From Merluccius polli (taxonomy: Eukaryota; Chordata; Actinopteri; Gadiformes; Merlucciidae): a stretch of 64,000 nucleotides of DNA. The notes below the pieces were generated by a model. The model saw only the letters and a list, made by a program, of their open reading frames with translations, was not told the DNA's origin and did not search any database. Shown here in pieces: positions 1 to 10,904 of the stretch. A program made the translations under genes and the position numbers. Numbering within the stretch: the first letter of the stretch is position 1; the number at the start of each line of letters is the position of its first letter. The DNA is taken from positions 186,001-250,000 of the forward strand of contig JAOPHQ010003136.1 of NCBI GenBank assembly GCA_030340625.1, written 5' to 3'.

Positions 1-662
1 ATATCAGCCTCAATATCAGGACGCAAGCAGCCTCATCACCGGTCAAAAAATGAATGCGCTGAACGAAACGTTAGTAACTGTCACCTTAGTCAGACCCATA
101 TATTTCTCGTCATTTGCCGTTTGTTTACAGGCATACACAAAGTAGTGCGAGCTAAAAGATGTATTTTGAGACAGAATTACCCCAAAATATGAATCAACAC
201 CCTTATATTTTTAGTGATTTGTAAGTGTCCATGGTATAAGCGGGATAATCCACTTCGAGGTGTGTATGTATCGAAAAATAATGCATAACGCGGGGGCTCC
301 CTGAAGTTTTATCCCTCGTCGTGGATTATCCCTGACTTAGCCAATACAAAACCTAAATGAATGTGCTTAAAAATTGGAATTGGAATTGGACAAGGATTAA
401 TAGATAACAATTAATCCTTGTCTATTAATCCAATTCCAATTATTTCATGTCATGGCAATAAAAGCCCTTAATTATTATTTTTCCTATTGGAAAATGTGTC
501 ATCATACCCAAATTAATTGATTGTATTATGCATTATTTAATTAGAATTCTACACAAGTCACAGAAGTCATATAGATAGTCAGATATCATAATTGAACAGT
601 TAAAAACATTTTTAAATTAATAATCCTATCATAATGAATACATTTCAGGTAATTTACTAATT
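1..662. other. AT-rich flank without a recognisable gene
   Basis: I see no coding region. A 12-bp inverted repeat (GGGATAATCCAC at 242-253 and its complement at 321-332) and a run of imperfect palindromes between about 372 and 441, built on AATTGG and ATTAATCC motifs, suggest degraded small DNA-transposon sequence. The family was not recognised. Confidence 0.4.
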
Positions 663-1681
663 AGTGTGAATGCTGGAGCATTCACACTCTAGATATCGAA
701 ATCTTTATTATTTTTATTATTATTATTATTTTTATTCTTCTTCATATTTATTACGACATTATGGCTATCTATTCAGATTTTTCATATTCATTCAACTTTT
801 CAAATTATTCTACTTTTTCCACCTTTATTTTTCCAATACAAATCAATGGGCGTTCAAACAATTAAACAAATCTAGAGATTTGTATCTATCTAGCCGTGTT
901 CACGAAATTTCGATAGCTGTTATACTTTTTTCTGTATCGCAGTTTTAGTTTCAAATCGTCATATTCTACCATTCGTCCCATTGTAACCGGCGGACCTTCC
1001 ACTGTTTACTTCCACTGCTTTACGTCGTAACTAATTCAAATTTCAACCGTTTCCCATCGTTCAAACAATTAAACAAATCTAGAGATTTGTATCTATCTAG
1101 CCGTGTTCACGAAATTTCGATAGCTGTTATACTTTTTTCTGTATCGCAGTTTTAGTTTCAAATCGTCATATTCTACCATTCGTCCCATTGTAACCGGCGG
1201 ACCTTCCACTGTTTAAGACGTCGTAACTAATTAATTCACTTTTCAACCGTTAACCTTCATTCAAAAAATGTCACTAATCTACAGATTTGTATATTCAATA
1301 ATAACGATATCCAAACGAAATTTCGATAGCATTTATATTTATTCAGAATCACAGTTTACACATCGATTACACATTGATCTCCGACAGTTACACATCGTAG
1401 GCCTAACTAAATCAATTCTCAATCGTTTACCTTCGTTCAAAAAATGTCACAAATCTACAGACTTGTATATCCCATAATATCCAATCAAAAGGGGTCCACC
1501 GATCAAAAGAATCAATGGGTTTCATTAAATTAATCCGAGTTGTGAATAATATCATGTGAAGTCCGTTGCTCACTGTCTGTATGCTGGCTGTCGTAAATCT
1601 TCCGCTGCCGTAAAACGACGTTCACGTTCGAGCGTCATGGCGTCACCGCGGACCTACGGCCGACGGGGGGGCGGTGCTCGC
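663..1681 (+). repeat. Composite repeat unit, copy A (hairpin, T-rich tract, conserved core)
   Basis: The unit opens with a perfect 11-bp-arm hairpin (663-688, loop TGGA), followed by an ATT-rich tract. Two tandem ~207-bp subunits follow (about 851-1004 and 1057-1215). Next is a core that recurs almost unchanged near 5900-6049/11569-11800, 13560-13960 and 15270-15690. The last bases run into the GC-rich CGCGGACCTACGG minisatellite, which an hAT MITE interrupts at 1682. The short open frame here (670-948) is only the T-rich tract read as Phe/Tyr and is not a gene. I do not recognise the parent transposon. Confidence 0.7.
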
Positions 1682-2361
1682 TAGTGGTGGGCGATACTGT
1701 AAAATTTGGTATCGATCCGATACCAAGTACATATAGGGTCAGTATTGCCGATACCGATACGATACTTTTTACTTAAAAAAAAATCTTTTGTGTAGGGGAG
1801 AACAGTATGTCATTATGAATGAATGATCAATTCTTTAGGACATATTTTTTATTAATGTATTGAAGTGCACAAAATTATTAGTTATTATTCACTGTAGAAT
1901 GAATTCTTTACAGCCTTTTTTAAAACAAGAAAAAAATAACAAAAAAATAACAAAAATCTCTCCCTTTTTTCTGCTTTTAAAAGCAAATGAAATAATGTGC
2001 ACGCAATTATAACTGAAGAACAAACCAACAACACATAGCTGTGCAATTACATTCCCTGAGCCCCCCCTAGGGGTTCCGCTGCTCCTCTACGTGTTACGTT
2101 AGTGAGCCACGTGACGGCACGACAACGAATCACAGCAGAGCGGCAGGAGGCTTGGGGAGGAAGAGCAAGGCGTTCGTTCAAGATGTGAAAACAGCGTTTG
2201 CTCAGGATTATAGGCGAGTCGGAGACACGAGCAAAGAATAGTGAACGTAGAGGAGACATTTGAATTAAACTATCGATACTATTACAATTGTATCGATCAG
2301 ATACCAATACCAGCTTTGGCATCGATAGTATCGATTATTTATATCGATCCGCCCACCCCTA
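1682..2361. mobile_element. Non-autonomous hAT element with 8-bp target duplication
   Basis: The element begins TAGTGGTGGGCG and ends CGCCCACCCCTA, which gives 12-bp terminal inverted repeats with one mismatch. It is flanked by a perfect 8-bp direct repeat, GTGCTCGC, at 1674-1681 and 2362-2369. An 8-bp duplication and a C/TAG..G terminus are the hAT signature. The subterminal regions are rich in ATCGAT and GATACC motifs. No transposase frame is present, so mobility would need an enzyme in trans. It interrupts the GC-rich minisatellite of the surrounding composite repeat. Confidence 0.9.
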
Positions 2362-2757
2362 GTGCTCGCAAAACACAAACAAACACACCGCTGACCTACG
2401 GCCGGGGAGGGGGTGCCCCCAATAGTAACACAAAAACACCGCGGACCTATGGCCGGGGAGGGGGTGCCCCCAATAGTAACACAAACACACCGCGGACCTA
2501 CGGCCGGGGAGGGGGTGCCCCCAATAGTAACACAAACACACCGCGGACCTACGGCCGGCCGGGGGGGGTGCCCCCAATAGTAACACAAACACACCGCGGA
2601 CCTACGGCCGGCCGGGGGGGGGGGTGCCCCCAATAGTAACACAAACACACCGCGGACCTACGGCTGGGGGGGGGGGGGGGGTGCCCGCAATAGTAACACA
2701 AACACGCGCGGACCTACGGCCGGCGGGGGGGGGGGGGGGTGCCCGCAATAGTAAATT
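2362..2757. repeat. GC-rich ~45-bp minisatellite array
   Basis: About eight tandem units carry the core CGCGGACCTACGGCCG, a run of 6-15 G, then GTGCCC(C/G)CAATAGTAAC and ACAAACACAC. Units differ mostly in the length of the G run. The same unit recurs at 11786-11880, 13938-14040 and 15690-15858, and two relatives occur inside an unrelated hAT MITE at about 34776-34880. Open frames read through the array on both strands because the unit lacks stops; they are not genes. Confidence 0.9.
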
Positions 2758-2871
2758 GTAGTATACATTTATTTTTCCAATATAAATCAATGAGAGGCCC
2801 AGCCTCTTATTCTCCCAATGCTTTACGTCGTAACTAATTCAAATTTCAACCGTTTCCCATCGATCAAACAA

Positions 2872-3232
2872 TTAAAGCTATTAGTATTACTAATTCGGCT
2901 ACTACTACTTTCAGCTACTTCTACTATTTCAGATTCTTCTACTATTTCAGCTACTACTACAATTTCAACTACTTCTACTACTTTGATAATTCTACTATTT
3001 CAGCTTCTAGGCTACTACTACTTTCAGATTCTTCTACTATTTCAGCTTCTACTACTACTTTCAGCTTCTTCTACTATTTCAGCTTCTACTACTACTTTCA
3101 GATTCTTCTACTATTTCAGCTTCTACTACTACCTTCAGATTCTTCTACTATTTCAGCTTCTACTACTACTTTCAGATTCTTCTACTATTTCAGCTTCTAC
3201 TACTACTTTCAGATTCTTCAGATCAATTCATT
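2872..3232 (+). repeat. TTC/TAC minisatellite (18+19 bp units ending TTTCAG)
   Basis: The array alternates an 18-bp unit (TTCTTCTACTATTTCAG type) with a 19-bp unit (CTTCTACTACTACTTTCAG). The pyrimidine-rich strand is plus and every unit ends in TTTCAG or TTCAG. It is flanked on the right by the conserved segment that starts GATCAATTCATTTTATATTT. The long Ser/Thr/Phe/Leu open frame is compositional and is not a protein gene. Confidence 0.9.
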
Positions 3233-3539
3233 TTATATTTCTGCTTTGCGCTTATCATTCAGCTTCCAGCATTCACACGCGTTTTCTGCAGGAAATGCAT
3301 TTTCTAGTTATTAGTGTGAATGCTCTAGATATCGAAATCTTTATTAGGGACCGAGCCAGTGAAACTGGAAGGTCCCTATTGAAATTGCTTCGTTTATTTA
3401 TTATTCTTTTTGGGCCGCTTTGCCGGCAATTTGCACTATCTCAACATATACGAAAACTCTTTTTTATTTGGCAAAGTTGTCGGGGCTGGTGAAAACTTAT
3501 ATATTCTATACGTCACGTTCAAGTCGCACACTTGGAAGA

Positions 3540-3554
3540 CCACTAGGTGGCGCT
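3540..3554 (+). promoter_or_regulatory. CTCF-consensus site 1
   Basis: CCACTAGGTGGCGCT fits every position of the published CTCF core CCASYAGRKGGCRSY. This is a sequence match only; binding is not shown. Confidence 0.5.
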
Positions 3555-3988
3555 ATTTTTGACCAAATTCCGTAACGCTCATAACTCCTGCATACTTGGT
3601 CGCACATTCATAAACCTTATATCCACACATGCAGGAAACATTGCTGCACCTCCTCATATAGGCCAAGCCCACTTCCGCCTACATTTTTTTTTCGCTACAG
3701 CGCGAAAACTCGCAAATACTACGTCTATAGGTTCCAACTATGAGACTTTCTCTGATTCGCACAAAACTTCACAGGTAGCATCTCCAGACTGTCCCATGAA
3801 AAAAAGTAATTGGAAGTATTTCAATATTTCAAAAATTAAGCGCGCTATAAATATTTTATTTCATGTAAATTTGACGTCAAAAAAGCAAGTGGACCATTTC
3901 TCCACTTTGGTAGGTTTGTTCGACACCAAACTTTGGTCAATAGTTCCTCATACCTCCATTAACCATCGTACACATTTTCAGACCATCG

Positions 3989-4003
3989 CCACTAGGTGGC
4001 GCT
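3989..4003 (+). promoter_or_regulatory. CTCF-consensus site 2
   Basis: The same 15-mer as at 3540, 449 bp downstream and in the same orientation. The surrounding ~100 bp is partly repeated around the three sites. Confidence 0.5.
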
Positions 4004-4118
4004 CTTTAAAATTAAGAAGTTTATATCTCCAGAACGGCAAGTGCGATTTAAACGAAACTTGGTACGATGATAGCACATGGCTCCCTGAGACTTACGTTAA
4101 AAGGAGAAAAAATATCCG

Positions 4119-4133
4119 CCACTAGGTGGCGCT
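4119..4133 (+). promoter_or_regulatory. CTCF-consensus site 3
   Basis: A third identical 15-mer, 130 bp after site 2 and in the same orientation. Confidence 0.5.
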
Positions 4134-4429
4134 CTAATGTCAGCATAAATCACTGTACAAATACCGTAATAGTTATGAATATGAAATTCACAGGACATGT
4201 GTAGACTAGTGCCCGGAGCTCAGGTACCAAAAATCGTGTTTGTCGTGGTTGTAGCGCCCCCTACAGGGAATTAAAAAAACAGCCCCGACACCACGTTTCA
4301 CGGAAATGTATGAAACTCGGTAGGCACGTGTATCAGTCCCAGACCTACAAAAAAGCCTCTTGGACCCATACCCCAAAACCCACCGGAAGTCAGATATATT
4401 AATTTCAATTTTTGTCATTTTTCAATTTT

Positions 4430-5290
4430 CCCTGCCTATTTCAACGAACTCCTCCCAGAGGATTTGTCGCCTGGGCTTCAAATTTTTTTTATCCATTCAG
4501 GAGGTGGAACTTGAGAAAAGTTGTGCTATTTGCGACTCTACGTCAAAGGGCGTGGCCGTGGCGTGCCGTCAAAGTAGGCCATATTCAATTCCGTGATCTT
4601 TTTTGCCGTTGTATTTCAACAAACTCCTCCCAGGGGAATTGTCGCTTGGGCTTCAAAATTCTTCAGTACACTCAAAAGATGTTACTTGAGAAAAGTTGTG
4701 CTATTTGCGACTCTACGTCGAAGGGCGTGGCCGTGGCGGGCCGTCAAAGTTGGCCATTTTTAATTCAGTGGTATTTTTTTCCCATGTTTGGGAACTAACT
4801 CCTCCCAGGGATTTTATTTGTTCTGCTTTAAAATTTGTCAGTACAGTCAGAAGATGGTGCTGAACAAACGTTGTGCTACTTGCGACTGTACGTTGGAGGG
4901 CGTGGCCGTGGCGTTCCGTCAAAATTGGTACTGTGGTCTTTTTTTCCAATGTTTGTGAACAAACTCCCCCAAGGGAATTTGTTTGCTCTGCTTCAAAATC
5001 CATCAGTACAGTCAGAACATGGCGCTGAACAAACATTGTGATATTTGCGACTCTACGTCAAAGGGCGTGTCCATGGCGTGCCGTCAAAGTTGGCCATTTT
5101 GAATTCAGTGGTCTTTTTTCCAAATGTTTGTGAACAAACTCCCCCCAGGGAATTTGTTTGTTCTGCTTCAAAATCCATCAGTACAGTCAGAACATGGTGC
5201 CGAACAAACATTGTGCTCTTTGCGACTCTACGTCACAGGGCGTGTCCGTGGCGTATGGTCAAAGTTGGCCACTTTGAATGGAATGTCAAA
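4430..5290. repeat. Five tandem copies of a ~172-bp repeat
   Basis: Each unit contains a CTCC(C/T)CCAGGG-like block, a CAGTACAGTCAGAA-like block, then TTGCGACTCTACGTC and GGGCGTG(G/T)CCGTGGCG. The units start near 4437, 4613, 4790, 4958 and 5133. The stop-free frames across them are by-products of the repeat. No known satellite name is assigned. Confidence 0.85.
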
Positions 5291-5467
5291 CTGATGCGAT
5301 TTGTGCCATTCCCTGACCCTAATGTTAGCTACTACGCGTCTCCCTGTGAACGCCCCGGTCTACCGCACACTGCATGGACCGCGTCGGACGCCAACCTGTC
5401 GCGACACTATCCACGACACGCCCCGACGGACTCGGCGAGGTCCCGCACACAGCTCCTTGGAGCTTTA

Positions 5468-6049
5468 ATTATTTTTATTCTTCTTCCGAACGTTTTTTGG
5501 CACTCTTCTCCTTCTTCATACTTTCAGCTACAGAAACCATTCAAATATCAAAATGTTCAGATTTATTACGACATTATGGCCATCTCAGATTTTTCATATT
5601 CATTCAACTTTTCAAATTATTCTACTTTTTCCACCTTTATTTTTCCAATACAAATCAATGGGCGGACAGCTTTGCCGTCCGCTGAGCCTCTTATTCTTCA
5701 CATTCTTTACGTCGTAACTCATTCAAATTTCAACCGTTTCCCATCGTTCAAACAATTACACAAATCTAGAGATTTGTATCTATCTAGCGATAGCTGTTAT
5801 ACTTTTTTCTGTATCGCAGTTTTAGTTTCAAATCGTCATATTCTACCATTCGTCCCATTGTAACCGGCGGACCTTCCACTGTTTAAGACGTCGTAACGAA
5901 TTCATTCACTTTTCAACCGTTAACCTTCATTCAATAATAACGATATCCAAACGAAATTTCGATAGCATTTATATTTATTCAGAATCACAGTTTACACATC
6001 GATTACACATTGATCTATGACTGTTACACATCGTAGGCCTAACTAAATC
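5468..6049 (+). repeat. Composite repeat unit, copy C, left part
   Basis: The T-rich tract (TTATTTTTATTCTTCTTCC) and conserved core match 12905-13700 and 14850-15450. The core stops abruptly at 6049, where the DIRS element begins, and resumes at 11569. Intact copies at about 1396-1442, 13700-13740 and 15438-15480 show the uninterrupted sequence CTAACTAAATCAATTCTC. Confidence 0.85.
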
Positions 6050-6234
6050 GAGAGTTACGGATGTAACTACGGTTCTATGAATCCTGGATGACCGCCAGAG
6101 GCGGTGCTGAAAGCACTGGATATATCCACCTCGCGCATGCGCATTTCGAGTACCTAATACCAACATAGTCACCTGTGACCCCCACGTGACACCGGGAAGG
6201 CTATAACTTCCGGTGTCGTTAGGGGATCTGTTCC
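6050..6234. repeat. DIRS 3' terminal inverted repeat with unique extension
   Basis: Positions 6071-6234 are the inverted complement of 11405-11568; from about 6091 the match is nearly exact, and the outermost ~20 bp are diverged. Positions 6050-6070 are found only here and in the internal complementary region. Confidence 0.9.
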
Positions 6235-6277
6235 CAGAATCTTCTCGCGAAAACACAAGGATTCTGAGTGACTAGAC

Positions 6278-6382
6278 ACTCTGGCGGTCATCCAGGATTC
6301 ATAGAACCATAGTTACATCCGTAACTCTCGTTCTATTTCATCCTTACTGACCGCCAGAGGCGGTGCTGAAAGCACTGGATGA
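6278..6382. repeat. DIRS internal complementary region
   Basis: The first half (to about 6329) is the reverse complement of the left terminus 6050-6101. The second half (about 6330-6380) is the reverse complement of the right terminus 11520-11568. It therefore mirrors a junction of the two element ends, as expected if it templates completion and circularisation of DIRS cDNA. It lies just past the recombinase stop codon. Confidence 0.88.
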
Positions 6383-6419
6383 CCATACCAACAATGTCAC
6401 AAAGAAGCCAAAACCCACC

Positions 6420-7556
6420 TCACTCCTTGGAGTCAGCCGAGCTTGGCCGTAGGACCGCCGCCATTGGACAGTGGTCGGCGACGTTGACACGATAAAACCG
6501 TGTGAAAGTGCCAGGCGTTGCCCGTGATGCTGCAGCACAGATAGCCTCCAGGGGCACCCCTCTTAGTGCAGCCCATGAGGTTGCAACGCTTCTGGTGGAG
6601 TGGCACCTCACCCCAGATGGTGGGGGGCGGCCACTGGCCCCATAGGCGTGCGTGATGGCGTCGACGACCCAATGGGACAGTCGCTGTTTCGACAGAGCAC
6701 AACCCCTGTTAGGGCCGCCGTGACACACAAACAATTGCTCTGACTGTCTGATGCCGGCAGTAGCAGCAATGTAGGCCCTAAGCGCCCGTACTGGGCAGAG
6801 CAGCTCAGATCTACCCTCCTCCGATGGGGAGTCGAAGCGAGCAAGCCGGATAGGCTGGTTGAGATGGGTGCGTGAAAGCACCTTTGGTAGAAAAGCCACA
6901 TTTGGCCATAGGACTACCCCTGAGCCATCAGGGTTCCACCGCAGGCACGTCTCTGCCACAGACAGCGCCTGCAACTCCCCGACCCGCTTTGCGGATGTAA
7001 TGGCAAGCAGGAAAGCCACCTTCATGGACAGCCACTTTAACCCTACCTGGGTCAAGGGCTCAAACGGTGGTAGTGACATGGGCTCCAACACCAGCGGCAG
7101 GTCCCATGCTGGGGCTCTCAGGGTCCTAGGGGGACGCAGCCGCAGAGCCCCTCTAAGGAAGAGGGACACCAGCCTGTGGCACCCCACCGTGGCTCCGTCG
7201 ACCCCTTCATGCCGGGAAGAAATAGCAGCCACATAGACCCTCAGGGTGGAGTGGGAGCGACCACTATCGAGGAGGGACTGCAGGAACTCCAGCACAATGG
7301 CCACGGGGCAGCGTACTGGGTCCGCTGCCTTCCCGTTACACCAGTCGGAGAACAGCTTCCATCTGTTCTCATACTGTGCCCTAGTGGATGGTGCCCTGGC
7401 GTTCAGGATAGTGTTCCTGACAGACGCCGTACAAAAGCTCAGCAGTGGGTCGGGCCCTGCAGTGGCCACACCCAGAGCTGGAGGCGGCGGGGGTCTGGGT
7501 GCCAAATTCGACCCCCCAGTTGTGACAGGAGGTCCTTCCTGTCGGGGAGGCGCCAT
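6420..7556 (-). CDS. DIRS tyrosine recombinase
   Basis: A protein of about 378 residues that would catalyse site-directed integration of the circular DIRS cDNA in the nucleus. An N-terminal helical DNA-binding region (STRAQYENRWKLFSDWC, SHSTLRVYVAAIS) precedes the catalytic domain. The family residues are visible: Arg in SAKRVGELQAL, His and Arg in CHSTRSVATSWAALRG, and the nucleophilic Tyr in FTRFYRVNV near the C terminus. I chose the Met at 7556 because recombinase-like sequence begins shortly after it and because it overlaps the 3' end of the RT/RNase H frame by about 118 nt, which is typical of DIRS. The frame stays open upstream to 8933, but there it is an antisense-of-frame shadow of RT. 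It appears intact. Confidence 0.9.
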   Translation of the reverse strand: MAPPRQEGPPVTTGGSNLAPRPPPPPALGVATAGPDPLLSFCTASVRNTILNARAPSTRAQYENRWKLFSDWCNGKAADPVRCPVAIVLEFLQSLLDSGRSHSTLRVYVAAISSRHEGVDGATVGCHRLVSLFLRGALRLRPPRTLRAPAWDLPLVLEPMSLPPFEPLTQVGLKWLSMKVAFLLAITSAKRVGELQALSVAETCLRWNPDGSGVVLWPNVAFLPKVLSRTHLNQPIRLARFDSPSEEGRSELLCPVRALRAYIAATAGIRQSEQLFVCHGGPNRGCALSKQRLSHWVVDAITHAYGASGRPPPSGVRCHSTRSVATSWAALRGVPLEAICAAASRATPGTFTRFYRVNVADHCPMAAVLRPSSADSKE

Positions 7557-9485
7557 GGAGAGCTGCAGCAGAGCCTGCGCAGCAGTGGAAACCAGCGTCT
7601 CCCTGGCCAACAGGGGGCCACCAGAAGTAGCCTGTGACCCCGCAGGAGCACCCTCTGAAGCGTGGGAAGAATCAGCGGCAGTGGTGGGAAGGCGTACAGA
7701 GGACTCATTGGCCAGTCGTGAGCCAAGGCGTCCTGCCCGAGGGGACTGGTCACCTCCGTCCAGGAGAACCTGAGGGGGCAGTGAGCGGATTCCTCTGAGG
7801 CAAAGAGGTCCACTTCCGCCCTGCCAAAGAGACCCCATATCCTCTCCACCACCTCCGGGTGAAGCCGCCACTCCCCCGGTGGGGGCTTCTGTCGCGACAG
7901 GAAGTCCGCGACCTGGTTCCGGTCGCCTGGGATGAAGACCACCCGCACGCTGGCCAGGCGGGGATACGCCCAGGTCAGCAGGCTCCGAGATACCTGGAGT
8001 AGCCGTGCAGACCGAGTGCCCCCTTGGTGGTTGATCTGGGCAACGGTGGACTTGTTGTCCGATCGGACCAGCACGTGTTTGCCTTCTAGCTGAGGCAGAA
8101 AGTGGTTCAGTGCCAGTTGCACCGCACGGAGCTCTAGCACGTTGATATGTGCGCTGCCCTGGGCCGGCCACAGCCCCTGGGCAGTCCTGCCCTGCCACAC
8201 CGCTCCCCATCCCGAGAGGCAAGCGTCTGTGGTGACCAACTCCCAACGGGACGGGATGGCACCCATGGGTACGCCGGCCGACAGATATGGCCTCCTTCTC
8301 CATGGGGATAGAGAGAGGAGGCATCGCTGCGACACCCTGACCTTCCGGTGCCTGTGCCACTTGGGGTCCAGATGGAGACTGTTCAGCCACATCTGCAGTG
8401 GCCGCAGGGACAGCAAGCCGAGAGGCACCACAGCTGAGGCAGCTGTAAGTTTGCCCAGGAGCTGGAGGACGAGAATGAACGGCACCACCCTGCCACTCTC
8501 GAAGAGGGGGAGGCGGAGGAGGATGTCGTCCACCCGCCGTGGTGACAGAGAGGCCCTCATGGCGTCTGAGTCGAGCACCATCCCCAGGTATGTGACCTGC
8601 TGAGATGGGTCCAGGTGGCTCTTCAGCAAATTCAGGCCCAGCCGGGCCGTGTGCTGAAGCAGCCGAGCTGTATCCCGAGCCACCTGAGACTGGGACGGTG
8701 CGCAGACCAGCCAGTCGTCCAGATATGGCAGGACCTTCATGCCCTGCCTCTGCAGGGATGCGAGAGCTGCCGCAACAACCCTGGTGAATACCCTCGGAGA
8801 GAGGGAGAGGCCGAAGGGAAGTACCCTGAACTGGAAGTGCCGGCCGCGAAAGGCAAACCTCAGGAAGCGCTGATGGTGGGATGCAATCAGGACGTGGAAG
8901 TATGCGTCCTTCAGGTCTACGGTGGTGAACCATTCGCCCCTGGCCACCACCCGCAGTGTGTCTGATGCGGTGAGCATGTGGAACGGTAGTACCTTCAGGA
9001 ACTTGTTGAGTCCCCTCAGGTCAAGAATGGGACGGAATCCGCCATCTTTTTTTTGCCACGAGGAAGTACCTCGAGTAGAAACCTCTGGGGTGGAGCAGAG
9101 GATCCACTGGCTCGATGGCTCCCTTGGCCAGGAGGGCGGACAACTCCTGGCTCAGAGCTAAGGCCTTCGCCGGGTCGCTGACAATAGTCATTTTGACCCG
9201 GCTGCAGGCTAGGGGCCGGCGTCGGAACTGCAATTCGTACCCTTGGGTTAAGGTGGACACTACCCAAGGGTCTGAAGTACAGGCAGCCCAGTAACTGAGC
9301 TGCTGCTGGGAAAAACAGCCGACGACCGGCCCCGTGGGCCTAGCGCCCGCCCCCCCGGCCTCTTGAGGCTCTGGGGGGGCGTTGGTTAGGCCGTGCGGCA
9401 CGTGGCTGCCAAGGGGGTGGGCGCTCGGGGGCCCGAAACCCCTCCGCAGGCTGTTGGACCGGCCTCTGAGACCTACGTAGGCCAC
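7439..9485 (-). CDS. DIRS reverse transcriptase and RNase H (one frameshift)
   Basis: This region encodes the polymerase that copies the element's RNA. From the N terminus it shows the RT fingers (GAIEPVDPLLHPRGFYSRYF), then TVDLKDAYFHVLI, LPFGLSLSPRVFT and the active-site LPYLDDWLV. An RNase H domain follows (TTDACLSGWGAVW, LELRAVQLAL, VRSDNKSTVAQIN, GDRNQVADFLSR). The reading frame changes at a run of eight A (9047-9054 on the minus strand). With seven A the frame would pass from VAKK directly into the expected DGGFRP-like continuation, so one extra base explains the break. It overlaps the Gag frame (ends 9340) and the recombinase frame. No aspartic protease or integrase is visible, as expected for DIRS. 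Confidence 0.88.
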
Positions 9486-10880
9486 CAGGGTAGTCAGGCT
9501 GGGCGCGCCGCTGGGGAGTAGCCACGGGGCCCCTAGGCCTGCTAGGAGCGGACATGCTCCTGTGGAGCCCAGATAGCTCCTGTCTGGTCTGCCTTGCCCG
9601 GGCAGCCCTCTCTAGCACCTCCAGGGCAGCTGCCCCAAACAGCTCCCCTGGCTCCACTGGCACCGCACGGAGGACCTTCCTGCAGGTCTCCGTCAGGGGT
9701 GATTGCGCCAGCCAAACTTGGCGGCGAGTCTGGACAAGGGTGGACATTGTGCGCCCCAACTCCCTTGCCATGAGGGCAAAAGCCTGCAGTGAGGCGTCGC
9801 TGAGAGACTGCAGAGACGGCTCGACCTGAGCCTGCTGCAGGGAGGTTGAGAGGCCCAGCAGCAGGTGGGAGAGGGAATTTCCAATGCGGCCCATGCGTGC
9901 TGCTGAGTCATAGGCCTTAGTCAGCAGGTCATCCGTGACCCTGCACTGCGGCCGGGGACACCTGGCATCCGGCCTCAGGGCCTCATCAGGGGCCAAGATG
10001 AGGGATGCAATGGCCGGCTCAACCGGCGGCATACGGCCCAGCCCCACCTGTGCCGCATCCTGCATGGCAGCCAAGGTCCGGGCATCCGTGGTGGAGTGGG
10101 AAAGGGCCCTGGAGTCCCTCCAACATGCGTGGAGCTCCTTCACATACTCCTCTGAAGGGGGAACGGTGAACGTGGCCGGAGCAGGGTTGCGCCTGAAAAA
10201 AGCGCTGGTCTGACCCGGGTCCGTCTGCGGGGCATCGAGCCCCAGGCGAGCCAGAGCCCCGCGCATAATGCCCGCCATGGACGTGTCCGCTGCACCCTGC
10301 AGAGAGCCCTGAGCAGAGGAGCAGGAGGCCTCTCCCAGTGTGTGGGAGGCGTCGTCTTCTGTGCTAGCTTCATTAAAGAAGCTAGCCGAAGCCGCGAGCG
10401 ACAGGGCGTCGTCCAGTGGCGGCCCATCCTCCAAGGGAGGGTCAGGTTGTAATCCAGCCTGCCCCCGACCAGTCCCAGGTTGAAGAGCCAGGAGGAGCGA
10501 CTTCATGTGCTCCATGTCTGCCGCTAGCTGGTCCACCTTGGAGGACAGCTCGCCCCTCGCCTTCTTTCTGGGGGGGGGGCACCCTTAGCCGCCGCTCCGC
10601 CGTGCCGTGGCCGAGAGCGACCGGGCAGATTTTGGGGGAGCCCCGTCAGGAGAGAGGGGTCGCCAGTTATCGCCCGTTGCTCCACCTCTGCCAGCCTACC
10701 CAGCCTGAGTGCCCACGGCAGGGGCCTGCAGTTCATGCAGGCACCGTCAGTGAGGCCCTCCCTCAGATGTTCGAGACCGAGGCAAGGGGGGCAGTTATCA
10801 TGGCCGTCCTCCGGCTCTAGGGGAGCCGCGCAGGCGGCACATAAGTGGGCCATTGCGGGGCACCCCACCGTCCGCGTCAC
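9340..10880 (-). CDS. DIRS Gag-like protein (one frameshift)
   Basis: Likely the nucleocapsid/structural protein of the element. The N-terminal part (10880 to about 10580) has a cysteine-rich module with spacing CAACAAPLE...HDNCPPCLG...CMNC, like DIRS ORF1 zinc-binding starts. The C-terminal part (about 10569-9340) begins with a short coiled-coil-like stretch (KARGELSSKVDQLAADMEHM) and ends in a basic Arg/Gly-rich tail (RASRGRGGGR), suggesting nucleic-acid binding. The two parts are in different frames and join at a run of ten G/C (10570-10579), so a one-base length change there is the probable cause. The start was taken as the first Met of the cysteine-rich frame. Confidence 0.75.
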
Positions 10881-10904
10881 CGGAAGCCCTTCCTAGTGAC
10901 CGGA

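Larger units (their letters stand above)
3347..5467. mobile_element. Hairpin-ended repeat element inserted in a composite unit
   Basis: The left end is a two-part hairpin (3347-3376): GGGACC pairs with GGTCCC and encloses CCAGT-GAA-ACTGG. It is followed by TATTG and a T/ATT-rich stretch. The right side returns to the host repeat near 5465, after a GGTCCC at 5439-5444 and a small hairpin, AGCTCC-TT-GGAGCT (5451-5464). The interior holds three CTCF-like sites and five tandem ~172-bp repeats. I cannot assign a transposon class. The architecture matches the element at 50616-54104. Confidence 0.55.

Noticed and set aside
372..441. Perfect palindrome near 0.4 kb
   Set aside because: ATTAATCC and CCAATTCC motifs are repeated in inverted order, but the arms do not align as one continuous inverted repeat.
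2047..2790. Minus-strand Gly/Cys/Tyr repeat proteins
   Set aside because: GC-rich minisatellite translated in frame; unit lacks stops.
7556..8933. Upstream extension of the recombinase frame to 837 codons
   Set aside because: It lies over RT/RNase H in another frame and its Pro/Arg/Gly-rich translation has no family motif. The recombinase proper starts near 7556.
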